Shown piece by piece: positions 18,094 through 27,229 of a stretch of 44,493 bases of DNA. Origin of the DNA: Promethearchaeota archaeon (lineage in GTDB: Archaea > Asgardarchaeota > Lokiarchaeia > Sigynarchaeales > SOKP01); assembly GCA_019058515.1 (NCBI GenBank), contig JAHPYY010000157.1:1-44493 (forward strand), in the 5' to 3' direction. The notes beneath the pieces were generated by a model that searched no databases, was not told the DNA's origin, and was given only the letters and a program-made list of their open reading frames with translations. The position numbers were made by a program, and so were the translations under genes. Each line of letters starts with the position of its first letter. Position 1 is the first letter of the stretch.

Positions 18094-18924
18094 ATGAGTG
18101 ATTTGAATAATCTAAAACATATTATTATAGACTATTCCAATGAATTAGATAATTATGCTGTCATATCAATTAATCGACCTAGAGTTCTCAACGCAATTAC
18201 CGTTCAAACATTAAAAGAGATATCAACTGTACTAGAAGACTTAGAATTAAACTCAAAAATTCGATGTGTAGTTCTGAGAGGAGGAACAGAAGGAATAAAA
18301 AAACCGGCTTTTTCTGTAGGAGCTGATTTAAGTTCTCCATTAGATCCTCGGTTTAAAATGAATGTTCCTGTTCATATGATGCAAGCAATGGATCAATTCC
18401 ATAAATACTTTGATCTCATTGAAGAGTTTTCCAAACCTCTTATAGCAGCTGTCGATGGATATGCTTTAGGGGGAGGTTGTGAATTAGCATTAGTGTGCGA
18501 CATCATTATCGCAACTAAGAGGTCTCAATTTGGGTTTCCGGAAATAAAGAGAGGAATTTTCCCTGCGGGTGGAGGAACTCAACGCATGGCAAGGTATATA
18601 GGTATAGGAAGAGCGGCCAAGATGCTCTATTTTGGGGAAAGATTTTCAGCTGAACAGTTGTATCAGTGGGGTTTTTTGAGCTTTTTAGAGGAGGAGGAAA
18701 CATTTGAACAAAGTGTTCACGAGAAAGCTAAATTGTTAGGCTCTGCCCCTACCACTGCTCTAATGGTTATAAAACGCTCTCTTAAGTTTGGAAGTCAAGT
18801 TCCACTTAAAGTAGGTTTACAATTTGAAAAGTTGGGATTCGGAGTGAATTCTGGGTCATCAGATGTGCAAGAAGGAATTAAAGCATTTCTAAAAAAAGAG
18901 GAACCAAACTTTAAAGGCTTTTAA
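18094..18924 (+). CDS. enoyl-CoA hydratase/isomerase (crotonase) family protein
   Basis: A 276-residue crotonase fold. The oxyanion-hole blocks are PAFSVGADLS and VDGYALGGGCELALVCD; the first catalytic Glu is in FPEIKRGIFPAGGGTQRM. The second catalytic Glu of typical hydratases (equivalent to rat E164) is replaced: aligned on GERFSA, the position holds Lys in AAKMLYFGE. It may therefore be an isomerase, hydrolase or other crotonase reaction rather than a standard hydratase. It is soluble and lies 54 bp after the membrane protein on the same strand. Confidence 0.85.
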   Translation: MSDLNNLKHIIIDYSNELDNYAVISINRPRVLNAITVQTLKEISTVLEDLELNSKIRCVVLRGGTEGIKKPAFSVGADLSSPLDPRFKMNVPVHMMQAMDQFHKYFDLIEEFSKPLIAAVDGYALGGGCELALVCDIIIATKRSQFGFPEIKRGIFPAGGGTQRMARYIGIGRAAKMLYFGERFSAEQLYQWGFLSFLEEEETFEQSVHEKAKLLGSAPTTALMVIKRSLKFGSQVPLKVGLQFEKLGFGVNSGSSDVQEGIKAFLKKEEPNFKGF

Positions 18925-19005
18925 GTCTCTCCTTTAATGAAATTGGAATATAAAAAAACAAAGTAAGAATCAAAATGTTTTTTTGTTTCATTTGTAATCT
19001 AATTT

Positions 19006-20076
19006 TTGAGTTTAAAAGTGTCAACTAAAAGAATTTTTGAACATATAAGTAAAAAGAAGTTAACAATAATAGTGGTGGTTCTTCTTATAATCACTATTAT
19101 ACCGCTATCTATCTACATTTATTTCCTCGACTTCTCTAATATAGAATTAAACGATGACGAAAGAGCGATTCTGACGAGTTTAACTAAACTTGATGATTAT
19201 CCCCTTTATTACATGGAATATTATGGTGATTATGGTTTTGAAGAGTATTTAAGAGTGGGGGAGAAGATTCAAACAAGTAAAAATCTCCCCTATGCTTACG
19301 CTTGTACGTGTTTTTGTACATTAACGGATAATACTGATAATTTATTTGGCCGTAATTTTGACTGGAGTAAGCATCCTAGCTTATTATTGTACACTAATCC
19401 TCCCGAAGGACATAAAAGTATAAGCATGGTCGACTTAGAATTCATAGGTTACGATAGCGAAGACCAAATTGCAGATAGATCAATCGAAGATATTCGAGGT
19501 CTCCTTTCAGCACCATATATCCCATTGGATGGAATGAACGAATACGGACTTACAATAGCTTGTATGGCAATTCCAGAAGCTGAAAACACCATAGAAAACG
19601 GTAAAGTCACGATTGGTTCCTTAGCGTTTATGCGGTTAGCTCTTGATTATGCTAAAAATATTGAAGAAGCAATAGAATTATGGAATAATTATAATGTTTA
19701 TTTCCCTCCCGGTCCCGACCTTCATTATTTAGTAGCGGATGCAGAAGGGAATTCTGCGATTATTGAATGGATTGATGGAGAAATGGTAGTCATTCAAAAC
19801 GAGAATACATGGCAAGTTTCAACAAATTTTGTGGTGTATGGGACTTCTGAATTAGAGAAAAACCAATGCAGAAGATACAAAGCTTGCCAAGAATTACTCA
19901 GTGAAAAGGAGGGGAAAGTTACTAGTTTTCAGGCAATGGAACTTTTAAAAACAGCCTCTCAAGTCAGTACGCAATGGTCTATAGTTTATAATATGCATTC
20001 TGGGCAAATAGATATAGTAATGGGAAGAGATTACGAAAATAGCTTAACCCTCGATTCCTTTGACCTGATTGATTAA
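19006..20076 (+). CDS. membrane-anchored Ntn-hydrolase of the acid ceramidase/choloylglycine hydrolase type
   Basis: Residues 18-43 form a transmembrane anchor and the rest is predicted to be outside. After an alpha-like propeptide stretch, the nucleophile region is YAYACTCFC, with C100 the likely catalytic Cys, then LFGRNFDW, the family's GRNxDW motif. YGLTIACMAIPEAEN, YLVADAEGNSAIIEWIDGE and WQVSTNF are typical of linear amide C-N hydrolases, with autocleavage before the Cys expected. It is related in fold to, but clearly diverged from, the Ntn-hydrolase at 16440. TTG start; a GTG four codons later is equally possible. Substrate probably a fatty-acyl amide or similar. Confidence 0.78.
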   Translation: MSLKVSTKRIFEHISKKKLTIIVVVLLIITIIPLSIYIYFLDFSNIELNDDERAILTSLTKLDDYPLYYMEYYGDYGFEEYLRVGEKIQTSKNLPYAYACTCFCTLTDNTDNLFGRNFDWSKHPSLLLYTNPPEGHKSISMVDLEFIGYDSEDQIADRSIEDIRGLLSAPYIPLDGMNEYGLTIACMAIPEAENTIENGKVTIGSLAFMRLALDYAKNIEEAIELWNNYNVYFPPGPDLHYLVADAEGNSAIIEWIDGEMVVIQNENTWQVSTNFVVYGTSELEKNQCRRYKACQELLSEKEGKVTSFQAMELLKTASQVSTQWSIVYNMHSGQIDIVMGRDYENSLTLDSFDLID

Positions 20077-20106
20077 CATAACAATTTTAAAATAAGAAGA
20101 ATCCGA

Positions 20107-20406
20107 TTATCCCCCAGCAATAGGCATTAAAAAAGATATAAAGTCTCCCTCATTCAATTTTATCCTTTTAAAATCAGATTTAGATATAACAGATTTATTT
20201 TTAACCACTGAAAACCGATCTGATATTTTTTTCCGATTTTGATCCCATATAATTGACTCTAAAGGGGGATGCATATTTGAAATAAATTTAACAAGATCGA
20301 AAATAGTAGAATTCTCATACAGATTTATTATTTCCTCGCTAATTTTAGCAGTTATCTCAAACTCCCCAAAATAAAGCACATTAATTAAAATCAAAATATA
20401 CACCAA
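20107..20406 (-). CDS. MoaD/ThiS-like ubiquitin-fold sulfur carrier
   Basis: A 99-residue beta-grasp protein ending in MPIAGG. The free C-terminal Gly-Gly is the activation site used by MoaD and by archaeal ubiquitin-like modifiers. LNEGDFISFLMP precedes it, as in MoaD (…dGDevallPPvaGG), and the front has VLYFGEFEITAK. Roles: donate sulfur to molybdopterin (needed by AOR-type enzymes) or to tRNA, or act as a protein tag. No E1-like or MoaE gene is close. TTG start; the next codon, GTG, would also serve. It is the last gene of the minus-strand cluster that begins near 30159. Confidence 0.8.
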   Translation of the reverse strand: MVYILILINVLYFGEFEITAKISEEIINLYENSTIFDLVKFISNMHPPLESIIWDQNRKKISDRFSVVKNKSVISKSDFKRIKLNEGDFISFLMPIAGG

Positions 20407-20507
20407 TAATTATAATTAAATCATATTATAAAGCAAAACGAATTATAACAAAATCATTATTTAATATAATATTTCAAAAAAAAAGGAAAGTAATATAAAG
20501 TACAGAT

Positions 20508-22310
20508 TTATGAATTTTTTTGAAAACCTTCGTAAACAAGGAATAATCCTGCTGTTACGAGAAAAACTGTAATTCCTGGCCAGAAGAATCCCCATGGAGC
20601 ATCGTATAAATGAAGTCGTGCGTTAGCGATGTCATTTCCCAAACTTATAATACTTGGATCGTGAAATCCAAGATATCCAATTGCCGTATAGAAGAGAATT
20701 GTCAAACCAGTGAAAAATGGTATGTAAGTAATCAACTTTTTACCTAATTTCTCAATTTTGAACTCAGTATTTGCAAAAATAATAGTAAAGAAGGGAGTTA
20801 GAAAAATTCCCAATATTAACATAATTTGGAGTTCTATCTGACCATATATTGCCACACCAAACATAACTACTATTATTACGGGAAAAATCAAAAAGGATAT
20901 CATCAATGCAAAAATCACCGGTTTTAATTTATCATTAATTTTACTAGCTATAAATCCGAAAAACAAACCAATTACTAATCCCATAAGGGTACATAAAATC
21001 CCTACAAACAATGCATCACGGATTCCATAGACTAATCGACCCAAAATATCTCTGCCTAGATAACCTTGACCAAGAGGGTGCTCTAGAGAGGGGGGCGCAA
21101 ACTGCCCAGGCCAAGGAGAAATTAAATCATCGAATGTATAAGGCGAAAATATTTGTGGAATAATAGTTATTACGACCATTAATAGTACGATTATTAGGCC
21201 AATGATAGTAAAGGGCGATTTTAGCTTCTTTTTTAAATATTCTTTTAATAACAAGTCATCATCATTAATCTCATGGTCACTGTCGTAATTATCTTCAATA
21301 TTATGATATTTATCTGGCCAAATTATATTAGGGATTTTAAAGTAACCAATCTGATTGAGTGTAAAAAGTATGTTTCCTAAAAGTGTACACACAGCGAAGC
21401 TTAAAATAACATCAAACATTATGCCTGAAAGTATCCATATATCACTATTCTGTAAAGCAATTATTAAAATGCTGCCAAAACCATTAAAGTTCATCGAAAT
21501 ATCAATCAATATGATTAACATGGTTGTTACACTGAAAATAAAGCCGATTATTAGAGTGTTAGAAGCAATCGAATCATTTGGAGCGTTTTTCAATAATATC
21601 ATACGAGTTAAGATTATTGAAAACGCTATTATGATTAACGTCAAGATTAGACCTGGCATGATGTAGTGATATATCGTATCTACTACTAGGTGTATTTGAC
21701 CGGAAATTAAAGAATCTAAGATTCTAAAACCAGTGATAACTGGTGGATCTCCAACTCCAGGATTTTTATAATTTAATCCAGGAAAAATGGGGATTAGATA
21801 AGCAAATAAGTATCGAAATACCATTGTTAGAAAAAAAATCGGAAAAGCAAAAATTAATGGACTGGAAAATTGAATTAACTTATTTTTAAACGATCTAGGC
21901 TTGGATTTTGCACTAGTAACCGCCAATCTAATACCCAGTGGTAACCCTAATGCTATAGGAACTAAAGAGAATTCTAATGTCCTTGGCAAACGCTCGATTA
22001 AAATACTCCAAACGGGTTGTCCCTTATCAATAGAAATCGAGACGCCCCAATTTCCAGTAAACAAATCTGCCAAATATCTCAAGTATTGTTCGTTTAAAGG
22101 CCGATCGAGTCCAAGTCTTTGCAATTCTCGTATATAATCTTCCGTGGTAAATCTATCTCCTAAAAATGCTAAAACGGGGTCCCCTGGTAAAAGTCTTGTA
22201 AAGATGAAGGTAGTGTTTATCCCGATAAATAAAATAGCTATAGCAATTAATAAAGAAAAAATTAGGTTTATTGTTAATTTGTTGTTGATATTAATCACCT
22301 TAGATTTCAA
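20508..22310 (-). CDS. fused DppB-DppC-like ABC permease with both coupling loops reduced
   Basis: Residues 1-330 follow the peptide permease DppB plan (IFTRLLPGDPVLAFLGDR, LGLDRPLNEQYLRYL, LFTGNWGVSI, LPRTLEFSLVPIALG). After an acidic linker (about 335-352), residues 355-600 follow DppC (HPLGQGYLGRDILGRLVYG, WGFFWPGITVFL). In normal proteins each half has an EAA loop (…dYVxxARAkG…) that docks onto the ATPase. Here the first is reduced to TRMILLKNAPNDSIASN and the second to ANTEFKIEKLGKK. No Dpp-type ATPase or binding protein is adjacent, only the ECF ATPase. Function may have shifted from peptide import. TTG start; GTG at 22298 is an alternative. Confidence 0.82.
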   Translation of the reverse strand: MKSKVININNKLTINLIFSLLIAIAILFIGINTTFIFTRLLPGDPVLAFLGDRFTTEDYIRELQRLGLDRPLNEQYLRYLADLFTGNWGVSISIDKGQPVWSILIERLPRTLEFSLVPIALGLPLGIRLAVTSAKSKPRSFKNKLIQFSSPLIFAFPIFFLTMVFRYLFAYLIPIFPGLNYKNPGVGDPPVITGFRILDSLISGQIHLVVDTIYHYIMPGLILTLIIIAFSIILTRMILLKNAPNDSIASNTLIIGFIFSVTTMLIILIDISMNFNGFGSILIIALQNSDIWILSGIMFDVILSFAVCTLLGNILFTLNQIGYFKIPNIIWPDKYHNIEDNYDSDHEINDDDLLLKEYLKKKLKSPFTIIGLIIVLLMVVITIIPQIFSPYTFDDLISPWPGQFAPPSLEHPLGQGYLGRDILGRLVYGIRDALFVGILCTLMGLVIGLFFGFIASKINDKLKPVIFALMISFLIFPVIIVVMFGVAIYGQIELQIMLILGIFLTPFFTIIFANTEFKIEKLGKKLITYIPFFTGLTILFYTAIGYLGFHDPSIISLGNDIANARLHLYDAPWGFFWPGITVFLVTAGLFLVYEGFQKNS

Positions 22311-22385
22311 TAAAAATTAGATCATCTTAAAATATAAATCTACCTATGTCTTCAAAATTAGAATTGGATATTGTTAGAAACACTA

Positions 22386-23267
22386 CTATTTAGTATTAAA
22401 AAAGATTGTATAAATCGAAGGAAAGTGCGGTAAAGACAAGATCCTTAAGCTATATAGTATAATAAGTAATAAGCACATTATACATATAATTATGAAAACA
22501 ACATCGACTATTTTAAATTTGACCTGATAGAAATTAGTTCTCGTTTTATACGCTCCAAAACAACGATTTTCCATTGAAATTGACGTAATTTGACCTTTTC
22601 TCAGAATTGAAACCAATATTGTCGTCATACGTTCAAATATGAGTTTATAGGCTTTCTTTATCGTATTAGCTTTTTCCAAGCCAAATCCTCGAGCTCTTTG
22701 AGCTAAACTTATGGTTTTAGCTTCTTGTTCTATTAACGGGATGTATTTAATTCCAACCATAAAGGCATAGCAGTATTTGTAAGGGATTTTTAATTTTATC
22801 AACGAATTGACGAAATCTTTCATAGATGTCGTATTAGTAAAAATTATCGTTGAGGTGAATAAAGTTATAATTATTAGAAACATCCTCAATGCGAAATATA
22901 CGGCTAGTCTTCTAATAGGTAAGAACGGTAGCCCAAAAAGATAAAAAAGCACGATTTCAGTTTGAGCTGGTATTGCGTTAAAGAGTATGTTCAAAATGAC
23001 ACTAAAAAGGAGAATAAATATTAAAAATCTCAATTTTCGTATGAGATCCCTTAACGAAATTTCACTTATGAGAGCTATTAGTAAGATAGATAGAGCGATT
23101 AAGCTTAAAAAAATCAAGCTATTAATTAAAAAGACAATCACAGTTAAGCACAATGAAAATGTTAACTTTGAAATGGGGTTTAATTTATGCATTAAAGAGT
23201 TCCCCGGAAAATAGGCAAAAGTGTATTTCTTATTATTAAGCATCGCGTTCTTACTCTTCCTTGCCAT
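22386..23267 (-). CDS. ecfT: ECF transporter transmembrane coupling subunit (EcfT/CbiQ)
   Basis: A 293-residue CbiQ-family protein. It has N-terminal LNPISKLTFSLCLTV, several helices, then the two coupling-helix motifs ARGFG (in SLAQRARGFGLEKA) and NRCFGA (in SISMENRCFGA), which bind the ATPases. EcfT links S components to the two ATPase domains. Its ATG follows directly after the TGA of the ATPase gene (TGAATG), with a GGAGGGGG ribosome site inside the end of that gene, so the two are translationally coupled. Confidence 0.9.
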   Translation of the reverse strand: MARKSKNAMLNNKKYTFAYFPGNSLMHKLNPISKLTFSLCLTVIVFLINSLIFLSLIALSILLIALISEISLRDLIRKLRFLIFILLFSVILNILFNAIPAQTEIVLFYLFGLPFLPIRRLAVYFALRMFLIIITLFTSTIIFTNTTSMKDFVNSLIKLKIPYKYCYAFMVGIKYIPLIEQEAKTISLAQRARGFGLEKANTIKKAYKLIFERMTTILVSILRKGQITSISMENRCFGAYKTRTNFYQVKFKIVDVVFIIICIMCLLLIILYSLRILSLPHFPSIYTIFFNTK

Positions 23268-25058
23268 TCAATCCCCCTCCAAATCTTTTAACCTCTGATT
23301 AATTTTATCAAGAAGGATTATCGGTCCTAAATTCTTATGACGAGAAAAATAGCTCCCGTTTTTGTCTAATTCTCTGAATGTACCATCTTTATTTAATTCG
23401 AGAATTTTCTTAGTATATTTTAGAAGTAAATGGTAATCGTGGGATGAGATGATGATTGTCTTTCCTCTTTTATTCTCAATATATAAAGTTTCCATCAAAT
23501 TGACTATATTTTTTGAATCGTTGCCAATAAAAGGTTCATCTAATAAAATAATTTCTGGGTCGTAAACAAATATTGAGCTTAGATTAAGCCTTCTCTTTTG
23601 CCCCCAACTTAATTTAAACGGATTCTTTTCAGCTTTCTCATTACCTATTAATTCAATCAATTTATTAAAATATTCTTCTGTGATTTTTTTACTAATCCCA
23701 AAATTTTTTGGAGCGTACATAATCTCCTCTTTAATACTAGAGGAAAAAATCATATTTTCAGGATTTTGAAAAATAAAACCTACTTTTTTTGCGTATTGAT
23801 ATGGTTCGAGATCATTTAGATCTTCTCCTCTGAATAAGATCTTTCCTGAAGTAGGATAATATAGGTTCGCAAGAAGGTATAAAAGGGTGGTTTTACCCGA
23901 ACCGTTAGGACCTATTAATCCAATAAAGTCCCCTTCCTCAATTTTAATTGAAAGATTTTTTATTGCTTGAATTTTGGTGTTAGGGTATTCAAAAGTAAGA
24001 TTTTTCGTTTCGAGAATTATCGAGCGTTCTTCCGATGCCTCTTTTTGGCCAGTTTCATCTAAAATTTTATCCTTTAGTTTCTCAATATAAAGTTCCTCAA
24101 ACTCTATAACATCTTCGTATGTGTTATACTTAACCAAATGAGTTGGACTTATTTGTGAATCCATTAGAACATTTCGGAAATGTAGCAATTCTCTTATCTC
24201 AAGTTTCTTTAATAAATTCAAGAGACTTTGAAAATTTCTGGGATTCTTAAGATTTTGTAAACGTGTGTTATCTTTCTTAAAGGTGTAAAATATATCAATA
24301 ATCCATGGAACTCGAACGTTACTAAGCTTCAATACATCATACTTTTCTTGTAATGCCTCTTGGATATCGCCTTGTATTTTTATACTTCCATCATCATTTA
24401 ATATAATAATCTTATTAGCAATATCTATGACTCGAGATAACCTATGTTCTATGATTATTAAAGTTAAATCAAACTTCTTCGAAGTAGTCAATTTATGCAA
24501 TCGATCTAATAGAAGGCTTTCAGAGTTCTGATCTAAAAACGCAATAGGTTCGTCCATAATTAATATTTTTGGCTCTATTACCAAGAATGAACATAATATG
24601 GTTAATTGTTTTTGCCCTCCGCTCAAATAGTCAAGGTTTCTATCCAATAAATTCTTAATTCCCATAAACTCAGCGATTTCGTTTACTTTTCTCTCTATCT
24701 GGTCTTTGGGATATCTTAAATTTTCGAGACCAAAAGCGATTTCATCCCTTACTGTAAATGTAACCAATTGTTCTAAGGGATTTTGTTTTACCAAACTTAC
24801 AGTTTTAGATAAATCGGTGAAATTGTAGTCCCAAACGCTCCTACCATATATTTGAACTTCCCCTTTCATTAAACCCTTTTCCCTCCAAGGAATAATCCCG
24901 TTCATAGCAAAAGAGATCGTCGACTTGCCACTACCACTTGGACCGGCTAAAACTAAAACATCGCCTTTAAGTAAATTAAATGAGATATTAGACACTGCAG
25001 GTCGTGCCTTTCTGTCCGTTCCGTATATGAAAGAAAAATTTTTGAAAGAAATAGCCAA
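23268..25058 (-). CDS. ecfA: ECF transporter ATPase, two ATP-binding domains fused (EcfA1-EcfA2)
   Basis: Residues 1-235 are the first ABC domain: Walker A GPSGSGKST, signature LSGGQKQ, Walker B ILIMDEPIAFLD. After a charged linker (about 240-345), residues 350-575 are the second: Walker A GPNGSGKTT, Q-loop FIFQNPENMIF, signature LSWGQKR (Trp in place of the second Gly), Walker B IILLDEPFIGND. Both sites look competent. YkoD-type thiamine-precursor transporters have the same fusion. TTG start at 25058, 26 bp after the S-component stop; no ATG lies before Walker A. It powers the S component just upstream and perhaps others in the genome. Confidence 0.9.
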   Translation of the reverse strand: MAISFKNFSFIYGTDRKARPAVSNISFNLLKGDVLVLAGPSGSGKSTISFAMNGIIPWREKGLMKGEVQIYGRSVWDYNFTDLSKTVSLVKQNPLEQLVTFTVRDEIAFGLENLRYPKDQIERKVNEIAEFMGIKNLLDRNLDYLSGGQKQLTILCSFLVIEPKILIMDEPIAFLDQNSESLLLDRLHKLTTSKKFDLTLIIIEHRLSRVIDIANKIIILNDDGSIKIQGDIQEALQEKYDVLKLSNVRVPWIIDIFYTFKKDNTRLQNLKNPRNFQSLLNLLKKLEIRELLHFRNVLMDSQISPTHLVKYNTYEDVIEFEELYIEKLKDKILDETGQKEASEERSIILETKNLTFEYPNTKIQAIKNLSIKIEEGDFIGLIGPNGSGKTTLLYLLANLYYPTSGKILFRGEDLNDLEPYQYAKKVGFIFQNPENMIFSSSIKEEIMYAPKNFGISKKITEEYFNKLIELIGNEKAEKNPFKLSWGQKRRLNLSSIFVYDPEIILLDEPFIGNDSKNIVNLMETLYIENKRGKTIIISSHDYHLLLKYTKKILELNKDGTFRELDKNGSYFSRHKNLGPIILLDKINQRLKDLEGD

Positions 25059-25084
25059 ATTAGATTGAGAGATGGGAATCCCCT

Positions 25085-25699
25085 CTAAAAGATCGTTGGA
25101 ACTCCTGCTTTAATGAGATAATCTTTAGTCATTTTCCCTAGTACCCCCGTTATTAAAATCCCTGAAACAAAAGCAAATATAAAAGCTAATACCCATAATA
25201 TCCAACTCAAATACCAACGTTGGTTTATAATCCAGAAAAATGGAGCTTGAAAAAAATTTCCTAACCCACCAGCGATACCCCATCCTAATTTAGTGTCAGC
25301 CTCACCTAGTTTTTCGATCATAAAGAACCCACCAGAAAGGCATAATCCTTCCATAAAATTTATAAATATGATTAAAATACCCCAAATATCTCCCAATAAG
25401 AATTCTAATAATCCTTTTGAAAGCATTGTTAAAAGAACATTGCTTTTTTTCCTAGTAAGTCCATAAACGATAGAAGCCCAAATAACATGATGGCCTGATA
25501 CTAATTGAGTACCACCTGTCAAAGGGTACCACACTTTTATCAATAAACTAAACGGAATTAAACTTGAAATTATTCCACCAAGAACTCCTAAAATAGTAGA
25601 ATAAAGTAAATCCAAAGTCGTTATCTTATTAGTACCCTCTTTTCCAATCCCAGTTTCAGTGTAGTCTTCTATATTTTCATCTTGACTTATATTACCCAT
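25085..25699 (-). CDS. YkoE-like ECF transporter S component
   Basis: A 204-residue membrane protein with about six helices after a 30-residue charged N-terminus. The family-like blocks are WYPLTGGTQLVSGHHVIWASIVYGLTRKK (two adjacent parts), LSKGLLEFLLGDIWG and FMEGLCLSGGFF. This is the YkoE layout (PF09819), whose known members are S components for thiamine or its hydroxymethylpyrimidine precursor. Order S, fused A, T matches ykoE-ykoD-ykoC. The upstream genes code for surface proteins unlike those of thiamine loci, so the substrate may differ. Confidence 0.75.
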   Translation of the reverse strand: MGNISQDENIEDYTETGIGKEGTNKITTLDLLYSTILGVLGGIISSLIPFSLLIKVWYPLTGGTQLVSGHHVIWASIVYGLTRKKSNVLLTMLSKGLLEFLLGDIWGILIIFINFMEGLCLSGGFFMIEKLGEADTKLGWGIAGGLGNFFQAPFFWIINQRWYLSWILWVLAFIFAFVSGILITGVLGKMTKDYLIKAGVPTIF

Positions 25700-25728
25700 T
25701 ATATTACCTACCTAAATGCCATCTAAAT

Positions 25729-26292
25729 TTAATTAACTAAAATTACCTCAAGATCTTTTACCCAAAAATGTGTTGTAACTTCATTTGGAATAACATAGCG
25801 GTTTATTACTGATCTGAGAATACCGTCTTCGTTTTCATTAAAGTCTAACCCTCCATATGCTAAAATGATGTCATTTTCATGTTCTTCAGCTAATGTTATA
25901 TTTAGTGCCTTTTCAGAGGAGTATCCGTCCGAGGCGATAAAAGTAAAGGTTCTAGAGCGTAAAGTGAGAATATTTAAGGTATCTAATATGCTCCATAGCG
26001 ATACTCCCGTATATGTTATGTTAAATGTCCTTCCTACGGCGTTGATCAACTCAAACTCCTTATTATCCACTTGAGAGAATCTGTTGGATTTTAAGTCAGA
26101 TAGCGAAAATTCAATCTCTTCTGAAACTTCTCCTCTGATAACGAGGACTGTTTCTTCCTCTTGTCCAAATAAATCTCTAATACTCTCTAAGGGGTCTACC
26201 CCAAGAGAGACAAATGCATAAATATTAAACCAAATTATTACCAGTACTATTATTGATGAAGCAACTAAAATCGAGAAATTTCTCTTATCCAT
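25729..26292 (-). CDS. membrane-anchored sulfite-oxidase-fold protein without the molybdenum-ligand Cys
   Basis: Residues 7-28 form an N-terminal anchor; the rest faces outwards. VLVIRGEVSEEIEFSLSDL, YTGVSLWSILD, FIASDGYSSEKAL, IILAYGG and a terminal TTHFWVKDLEVILV follow the order of the oxidoreductase molybdopterin-binding fold (PF00174). The cysteine that binds molybdenum in sulfite oxidases is absent; the protein has no Cys at all. So it is likely a binding or structural relative, not an enzyme. Paralogue of 29620-30159. The start overlaps the upstream stop by one base (TAATG), showing tight coupling to the ethylbenzene-dehydrogenase-gamma-like gene. Confidence 0.7.
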   Translation of the reverse strand: MDKRNFSILVASSIIVLVIIWFNIYAFVSLGVDPLESIRDLFGQEEETVLVIRGEVSEEIEFSLSDLKSNRFSQVDNKEFELINAVGRTFNITYTGVSLWSILDTLNILTLRSRTFTFIASDGYSSEKALNITLAEEHENDIILAYGGLDFNENEDGILRSVINRYVIPNEVTTHFWVKDLEVILVN

Positions 26293-27164
26293 TATTTAAG
26301 CTTAACTTTTCTTTTCATTATAATAACTATTGGAAAAATCGTAATCAAACTAGTAAGCAAAACCAAATCAACATTATAGCCATTAACGCTAACAACATTA
26401 AAATCTAGTGCATAAGTCCAGGAAATAGCATGGTCTTCGTGTCTTCCATCGTTCATTATACCCATATTAAACAAATATTGTTTTTTCTCGTTGAACTGGA
26501 CATCGTATTCATCATCTGTTACTAATTTTCGCTTAAACTCGACTGTATAATATTCATCTTTTACATAAGTATATGCTATTTGTATGTCCTGCGTTTCTAG
26601 ATTTGTAGCGTACCATCCTTTTTCTCCAAAACAAAAATCGCCCGCATCCATAGAGGAACCATTCGGTGGTGTCGCTTGATTAACATCCCAATCCCAGCTA
26701 TCTACATTTCCACCCCCCATTTCTGCAGTATCCATCCCATATTCAAAATTTGCTGAAAAATTTGGACAATCTATATTCCAACAAAAGTAAATTCCGTCGT
26801 ATAAGTATCCTATATTTGGTTTGGTAGTATTATCCTTCCATTGACACAAAATGTAAATAAATTCGTCGTTTTGAATAAATGTGGCGTTGAGATAAACAAC
26901 AAAAAAGTATGGAGTATTTGGATTGGTTGCTAATGGTATTTGAATTTTCGCTCCTTGATTTTCTTCCTTTTTCCAAAAATCCTCTGACGGTATACCATCC
27001 AAATTTATAATTGCAGCTCGATCATAGGAGATATTTGCCACTGTAATACCATGCTTTTCTCTACAATCGCCCTCTCCAGGCCAACCGATAATAAATGTGG
27101 CGAGTAAGTTGCAGAACAATACAAACAAAATAAATGAGAGAGTAAAGGTCTTAGTTTTTTTCAT
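26292..27164 (-). CDS. exported ethylbenzene dehydrogenase gamma-like (heme-binding type) protein, copy 2
   Basis: A signal peptide (residues 1-28) and a C-terminal helix followed by KRKVKLK give a surface protein anchored at its end. The body matches the EB_dh / DOMON-related fold (PF09459-like): IINLDGIPSEDFW, IYILCQWKD, MGGGNVDSWDWD, EKGWYA and VEFKRKLVTDDEYDVQF. In DMSO-reductase-family enzymes this gamma subunit carries heme b. The mature N-terminus has WPGEGDCREKHGIT, shared with its paralogue at 28619; the paired Cys and His could bind heme or metal (inference). No catalytic subunit of that enzyme family is in the window. Confidence 0.68.
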   Translation of the reverse strand: MKKTKTFTLSFILFVLFCNLLATFIIGWPGEGDCREKHGITVANISYDRAAIINLDGIPSEDFWKKEENQGAKIQIPLATNPNTPYFFVVYLNATFIQNDEFIYILCQWKDNTTKPNIGYLYDGIYFCWNIDCPNFSANFEYGMDTAEMGGGNVDSWDWDVNQATPPNGSSMDAGDFCFGEKGWYATNLETQDIQIAYTYVKDEYYTVEFKRKLVTDDEYDVQFNEKKQYLFNMGIMNDGRHEDHAISWTYALDFNVVSVNGYNVDLVLLTSLITIFPIVIIMKRKVKLK

Positions 27165-27229
27165 TATTTTTAGACTCGATTAACTTTAGATTTAATTGAG
27201 ATTAATTTAAACGCGATTGTCTTCGTTTC

